Positions 60,194-64,000 of a stretch of 64,000 nt of DNA are shown here, one piece after another. Origin of the DNA: Magnolia sinica (taxonomy: Eukaryota; Streptophyta; Magnoliopsida; Magnoliales; Magnoliaceae); NCBI RefSeq assembly GCF_029962835.1, contig NC_080579.1, positions 81,547,959 to 81,611,958 on the forward strand, read 5' to 3'. Within the stretch, counting starts at the first letter, position 1. Each line of letters begins with the position of its first letter. Under the pieces are notes generated by a model. It did not search any database. It had not been told where the DNA came from and worked only from the letters and a program-made list of their open reading frames with translations. The translations under genes were made by a program, and so were the position numbers.

Positions 60194-62420
60194 TGTTGAG
60201 GGTCAAATATTACATATCAGACCCAGTTGTTACCTGGATTTACAAACATAGTATTGTTTAACGGTCTGATTTAATCATGTTTGTGATGCAGGGTGTATTC
60301 ACGAGCTTGGACTGGAAAAGGGTACTAAAAGCATGGATTTAACGCTCTGATGACACCCAAGGGAGGCCAATACCCTAGCCAAGATTTCAAAATTGTCAGG
60401 AAGGTCGATATAACGCCGCAAAGACACTCCAAACGCAAGTTGTTTTACGTTTTTACTGCGCAGACGAACTCAGTTGCTGCGAAAGCTCTTCTATTCCGAC
60501 TCCAACACAGTCTCTTATGCGAAAAACTTCCGCATGGAAGACGGAAATTGGGTGCCGACGAGAGTGCTATAAAAAAAGAGAGAGAGAAAGTGTAAGAGCA
60601 ATCAAACGGGTCTCGGTTTTGAGGTTGAAGCGGGTTAGCTTGGTGGTTGGCTGGACGTGAAAGGGAAGCTGGAGCCGTGGGCTGCTGGATCATGAGAGGC
60701 ACTGCTGGGTATTGAAGGAAGGGACGGTGAAGCAGACAGAGGAAGAGAGAGAGTATTATTTCTTTTGAATTTGTTTATTTCAGATTACTGTTTTTTTTTT
60801 TTTTAAATTTTAAGAGGATGTTGAGCCTAAACATGTTTATTCTTGGCTAAACCTCTTAGCTGGGGCTAAGAGGTGAAGCTTGTAGCCTGATGGGAGTTTT
60901 TTTTTACTTATGTTTTTTTTTTCTATTTAAACTGACCGATGATGTTTCTAGTTTAATCAAAGGAATGTTTTTTTTGTCTTTAATGGTCCGTTGTGACTAA
61001 AATTACAACGGATCTGCAATGGCCCTGAGTATTCCTTTCCCCTTTTTATGTTTATGAAGTCAGGAAGCCCTGTTGTTCGCCATCGTCTCCTGGGCATGGT
61101 CGGATGATGATACCCTTCCTAACTTCCCTGCATTATTGATTGGTTGGTAATTAGTTTAATTCTGTTGTTTACTTTGCCTCATGGGCATGGATTGATGATG
61201 GAATCCATTCTAATTCATATATCTTTCATCTCTTTAAAAACTATATTTTCAGTCTAGTTTAGATGATGATGGCATAAGATCTCCCTGATCTCTACAAGTG
61301 GATCCTCTGAATCCCCAGTTTCCCTTCCTCTGAATTCTTTAAGTTTAAATTAATCTCTCACCATTATTCATCAATTTACATTGGATTTAGATTCCATCTT
61401 TTGCTAGTTCTATATCTAGTTAGCTTCAGATCACGTACAAGTTTCAGTCCCTGTGGATTCGACCTCGGTCTTACCGAGTTTATTACTACATCACAACCTT
61501 ATACTTGGGGAGTGAACAAGTTTTTGGCGCCGTTGCCGGGGACTGACGGTTACGATTCTTTGAAATTAATTAGTTTTAGAATTAGTTTGAGATTAGGATT
61601 TTATTAACTTTAGTTTTAGATTTTTATTTCTATTTGATTTTTAGAACTAACTTGTTTCCTGTTTTGTAGGATCCTGACATAAACTTCTAAATTGGTAATT
61701 CTTTCCTAAATTCTCTACTTTTTCTGTTTTTAGAATTAAGGTTTAAATCTTAGAAATTTTCTAATTCTAGTATCCTCTCATCTGTAGAAAATAGAAACTA
61801 GGTTATTTCTTAATTAACTTTCTACTTTCTAATCTTAGAATCTAATTTGTTTCCTAATTTATTTTTAGAATTTTTGTTTAGAAACTAACCTTCCTATTTT
61901 GTAGGCCTTTAAGATAGAAATCTCTAATTCGGTACACTCCTTCTCTACTTCCTATCTTTCAGTTCTCTTTTAATAATCTACTTTTTAGTTTAGATCTTTC
62001 CTAATTTATTTTAGAAATTTCCACTTTCTTTTAAGAATTCCTTCTTTTAGAAATTAATTTACTGCTATTTTTCTTTTTAGAATCTAACTTATTTTTGTTT
62101 TATTTTGCAGGTTTTTAACTTAGGACTTCAATTTGGTAATTTCTTTCCAACTCTCTCTTTCTTTCTAGATTTTCTTTCCCTTTCTTAGGATTAGACTTTG
62201 AATTTGATTGAGGGCTGCGAGTGTTTCATGCCCAAGTGGGCCCGTGACAACACTCGACACCTCTTGACTGAAGGAGGATTGGTTGAGGGGTTGACTATCC
62301 ATCGCAGGACTAGACACCGCTCGAAATCCCCTGAGTTAACTGAAGTTATGGCTGAAGACCAACCTCCTCTACTTCCACCCAGGGTGGAGGATACCCAAGA
62401 TGAAAATGAGGTGCAACAGG
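60194..62420 (+). mobile_element. Tat/Athila-like Ty3/gypsy LTR fossil, incomplete
   Basis: An LTR-like start TGTTGAGGGTCAAATATT lies at 60194. The LTR runs about 1.3 kb and ends with the phrases CCCTGTGGATTCGACCTC and GGGGAGTGAACAAG, typical of this group. It is followed by a primer-binding site TGGCGCCGTTGCCGGGGA (61525-61542). A leader and a short gag-like start (62198-62420) follow. It is inserted in CACTA copy B and cut by another LTR-like sequence at 62421. Only the left part is in the window; pol was not seen. Confidence 0.7.
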
Positions 62421-63110
62421 TGTAAGACCCGTGTCCTAATCCGTACCATTCTGTTAGCTTCCGCGGTCCTTCCGGTCAAATTTCGGCAACCTTCGCACCG
62501 TATTCGGTATTTGCGCACGATCCTAAGCCAGGTCCCGCGCACCGACGTCGGCTCGATCCGAAACTTATGTCTTGGCGATCGCGTCGTCGCCGCGGTTCCA
62601 ACGCCGTGACTTGCGCACCGAACCGATACCCAGGTAAGAAGATGCCGATCAGCGTTTATTCCGAAGAAACACCGCGCGTTGCGGATTTCGAGGGAATCTC
62701 CACACAATTAGTCCGACTAATTAACCATAAATGCAACCATACCTCAAAGTACTTCACCCATTCCCTCTTTTTCCAAAAGTTCACCATCTTTCCACCTCAC
62801 CATTCCTCTTTTTCTCATTTTCAACCTCAACCATCCCTCTTCTCCACCAATTTCAAACTAAACCATACCCCTCATCACTTTTTTCTTACAACCATCACTC
62901 CACCCATTCCTCCACCCATTATTTCTATCTCTCCCTCTCATTCTCTAACAACTTTTCCAAATTCCATGAGAAATTTCACACTCTCTCAACTTCAAGTGTG
63001 GCCCACCCTCTCATCTCCAATCTCAACCATTCATCTTTCATCAACCTCCATTAATAGTGAAGGTAAGGAGCTAAGGAGTCCAAGGGAGCAAGGAGAAGGA
63101 AGATAAGGTG
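62421..63110 (+). mobile_element. second LTR-like sequence nested in the Tat/Athila fossil
   Basis: The sequence switches abruptly at TGTAAGACCCGTGTCCTAAT, an LTR-like TG start, from leader/gag to unrelated GC-rich and then pyrimidine-rich DNA. No PBS or coding domain follows inside the window, so the family (possibly Ty3/gypsy) and right border are uncertain. It is treated as an incomplete fossil. Confidence 0.35.
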
Positions 63111-63213
63111 GGTGATTTTCTATTCTTTAGGGCCCACTTGTTGGTGGGACCCATTTGGATGTATGTGATCTAATCAAGAGGGCCCATAGTGGCGGGGTTC
63201 CTCTATCTCACCG

Positions 63214-63275
<62 letters not shown>

Positions 63276-64000
63276 GTGATGGTGTGGATCCCACCAATAT
63301 GTGTTATATCTACTCGTTCATCTACATCAGACGGCGTGGCCCGTCATATTGTAGGTGATGATCCACACCATCCACTGTTTGGATGGACCCAATACATTCC
63401 CTTTTCTATGTATTATATTTCATATAATATATATATATATGATATATATAATATATATGTATTGTATATATATAATATAGAATATATATACATAGGTGGG
63501 CCACGTCCAAGTGGGACCCACCACAATGCTTGTATTGATTGCGGACAGTCCAGCGGACGCTGGACTATGTGGAATGGTAAAAAGAGGTGCTAGTTCACGG
63601 CTAGCTTTAAAAAAAAAAGGGGGCAGAAGATGTAATAATAAAATAATATTTTTTTTTGGCCACTCATATAGGCCCCACTTTAATGCTTTTATGCAATCCA
63701 AGCCGTCCATCCCCTTCCACAGATCATTTTAGGCGTTGAGCATAAAAATGATCTCAATCTGAGCTTATGGTGGGCCATAGTATAGCGAGTAAGTTTCCTA
63801 CCATTGAAATACACCCTGGTGTTGCTGTACATCAGAAAACCATTCAATATTGGTGTCAATAGACTTGTATCGAGCCTCAGGGGCCAATGAATGGTATGGA
63901 TCTTACTGATGTGGGCCCCGTTTGTGGAAAACCACAAAAAAATCCTTTTTTTTCAAAAAAAAAAAGAGAAGAAAGAAGAAGCAGCGCACGCTGCTGCTGT
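63111..64000. other. MITE-like debris and microsatellites at the right edge
   Basis: It holds (CT)n at 63221-63271, a (TA)-rich run at 63425-63493, phrases GTGGGACCCATTTGGATGTA and AAGTGGGACCCACCACAATG, a small palindrome GTCCAGCGGACGCTGGAC near 63548, and a MITE core (AGGCCCCACTTTAATGC … GATGTGGGCCCCGTTTGTGG) over 63670-63930. No gene is recognised. Confidence 0.5.

Noticed and set aside
60350-60702. Overlapping frames of about 80 codons on both strands
   Set aside because: They lie inside the LTR of the Tat/Athila-like fossil, which is non-coding in this group.

Overview
The window looks like nuclear DNA of a flowering plant. Spliced exons with GT..AG borders match plant-specific families (plasmodesmata-located proteins, ureide permeases, plant ABCA transporters, LRR receptor kinases), and the rest is dense in plant-type transposons (CACTA, hAT, Mutator-like MITEs, Tat/Athila-like and copia-like LTR fossils) and microsatellites. 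The recurrent MITE core around GTGGGCCCCACCATGATG, followed by a CCGTCCATC-type stretch, is something I associate with magnoliid genomes, but I cannot prove the clade from this sequence.

Layout. 0-5 kb: two in-phase minus-strand exons of a LanC-like (GCR2/LANCL) gene that probably runs off the left edge, then a lone ureide-permease exon between two 241-bp direct repeats. 5.8-8.9 kb: GA/CT-rich DNA and a cluster of nested MITEs. 10.2-21.1 kb: a region bounded by CACTA-type termini and holding short plus-strand exon relics of BUB3, trehalose-phosphate phosphatase, glycosyl hydrolase 9 and one unrecognised exon, with a 1.6-kb hAT element nested inside. 21.7-23.4 kb: a lone oxysterol-binding-protein exon and a dead LRR-kinase fragment. 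23.6-27.8 kb: the first copy of a segmental duplication, with a damaged PDLP gene. 28-37 kb: a tandem duplication split by a hAT element, copia-like LTR fossils, microsatellites and MITEs. 37.3-39.3 kb: a CACTA element end. 40-43 kb: MITEs, partly an inverted copy of the 6-8 kb cluster. 43.7-44.7 kb: an ABCA-transporter pseudogene. 45.0-48.2 kb: a degenerate telomere-like satellite with A-B higher-order structure, split by 1.6 kb of other DNA. 48-53.9 kb: MITEs and a copia-like LTR fossil. 54.0-57.95 kb: the second duplication copy, with the only gene in the window that looks near-complete, a PDLP. 57.95-64 kb: a second CACTA copy, invaded by a Tat/Athila-like LTR element that is itself interrupted by another LTR-like sequence.

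There is no operon-like logic here. Most host-gene pieces are single exons from unrelated genes on both strands, which fits exon capture by transposons and decay of duplicated copies. The most informative signals are pairs of filled and empty insertion sites inside duplicated blocks, which order the events in time, and the higher-order telomere-like satellite. Coordinates of exons come from reading splice borders by eye. Repeat borders are approximate to a few bases unless TIRs and target duplications are named.
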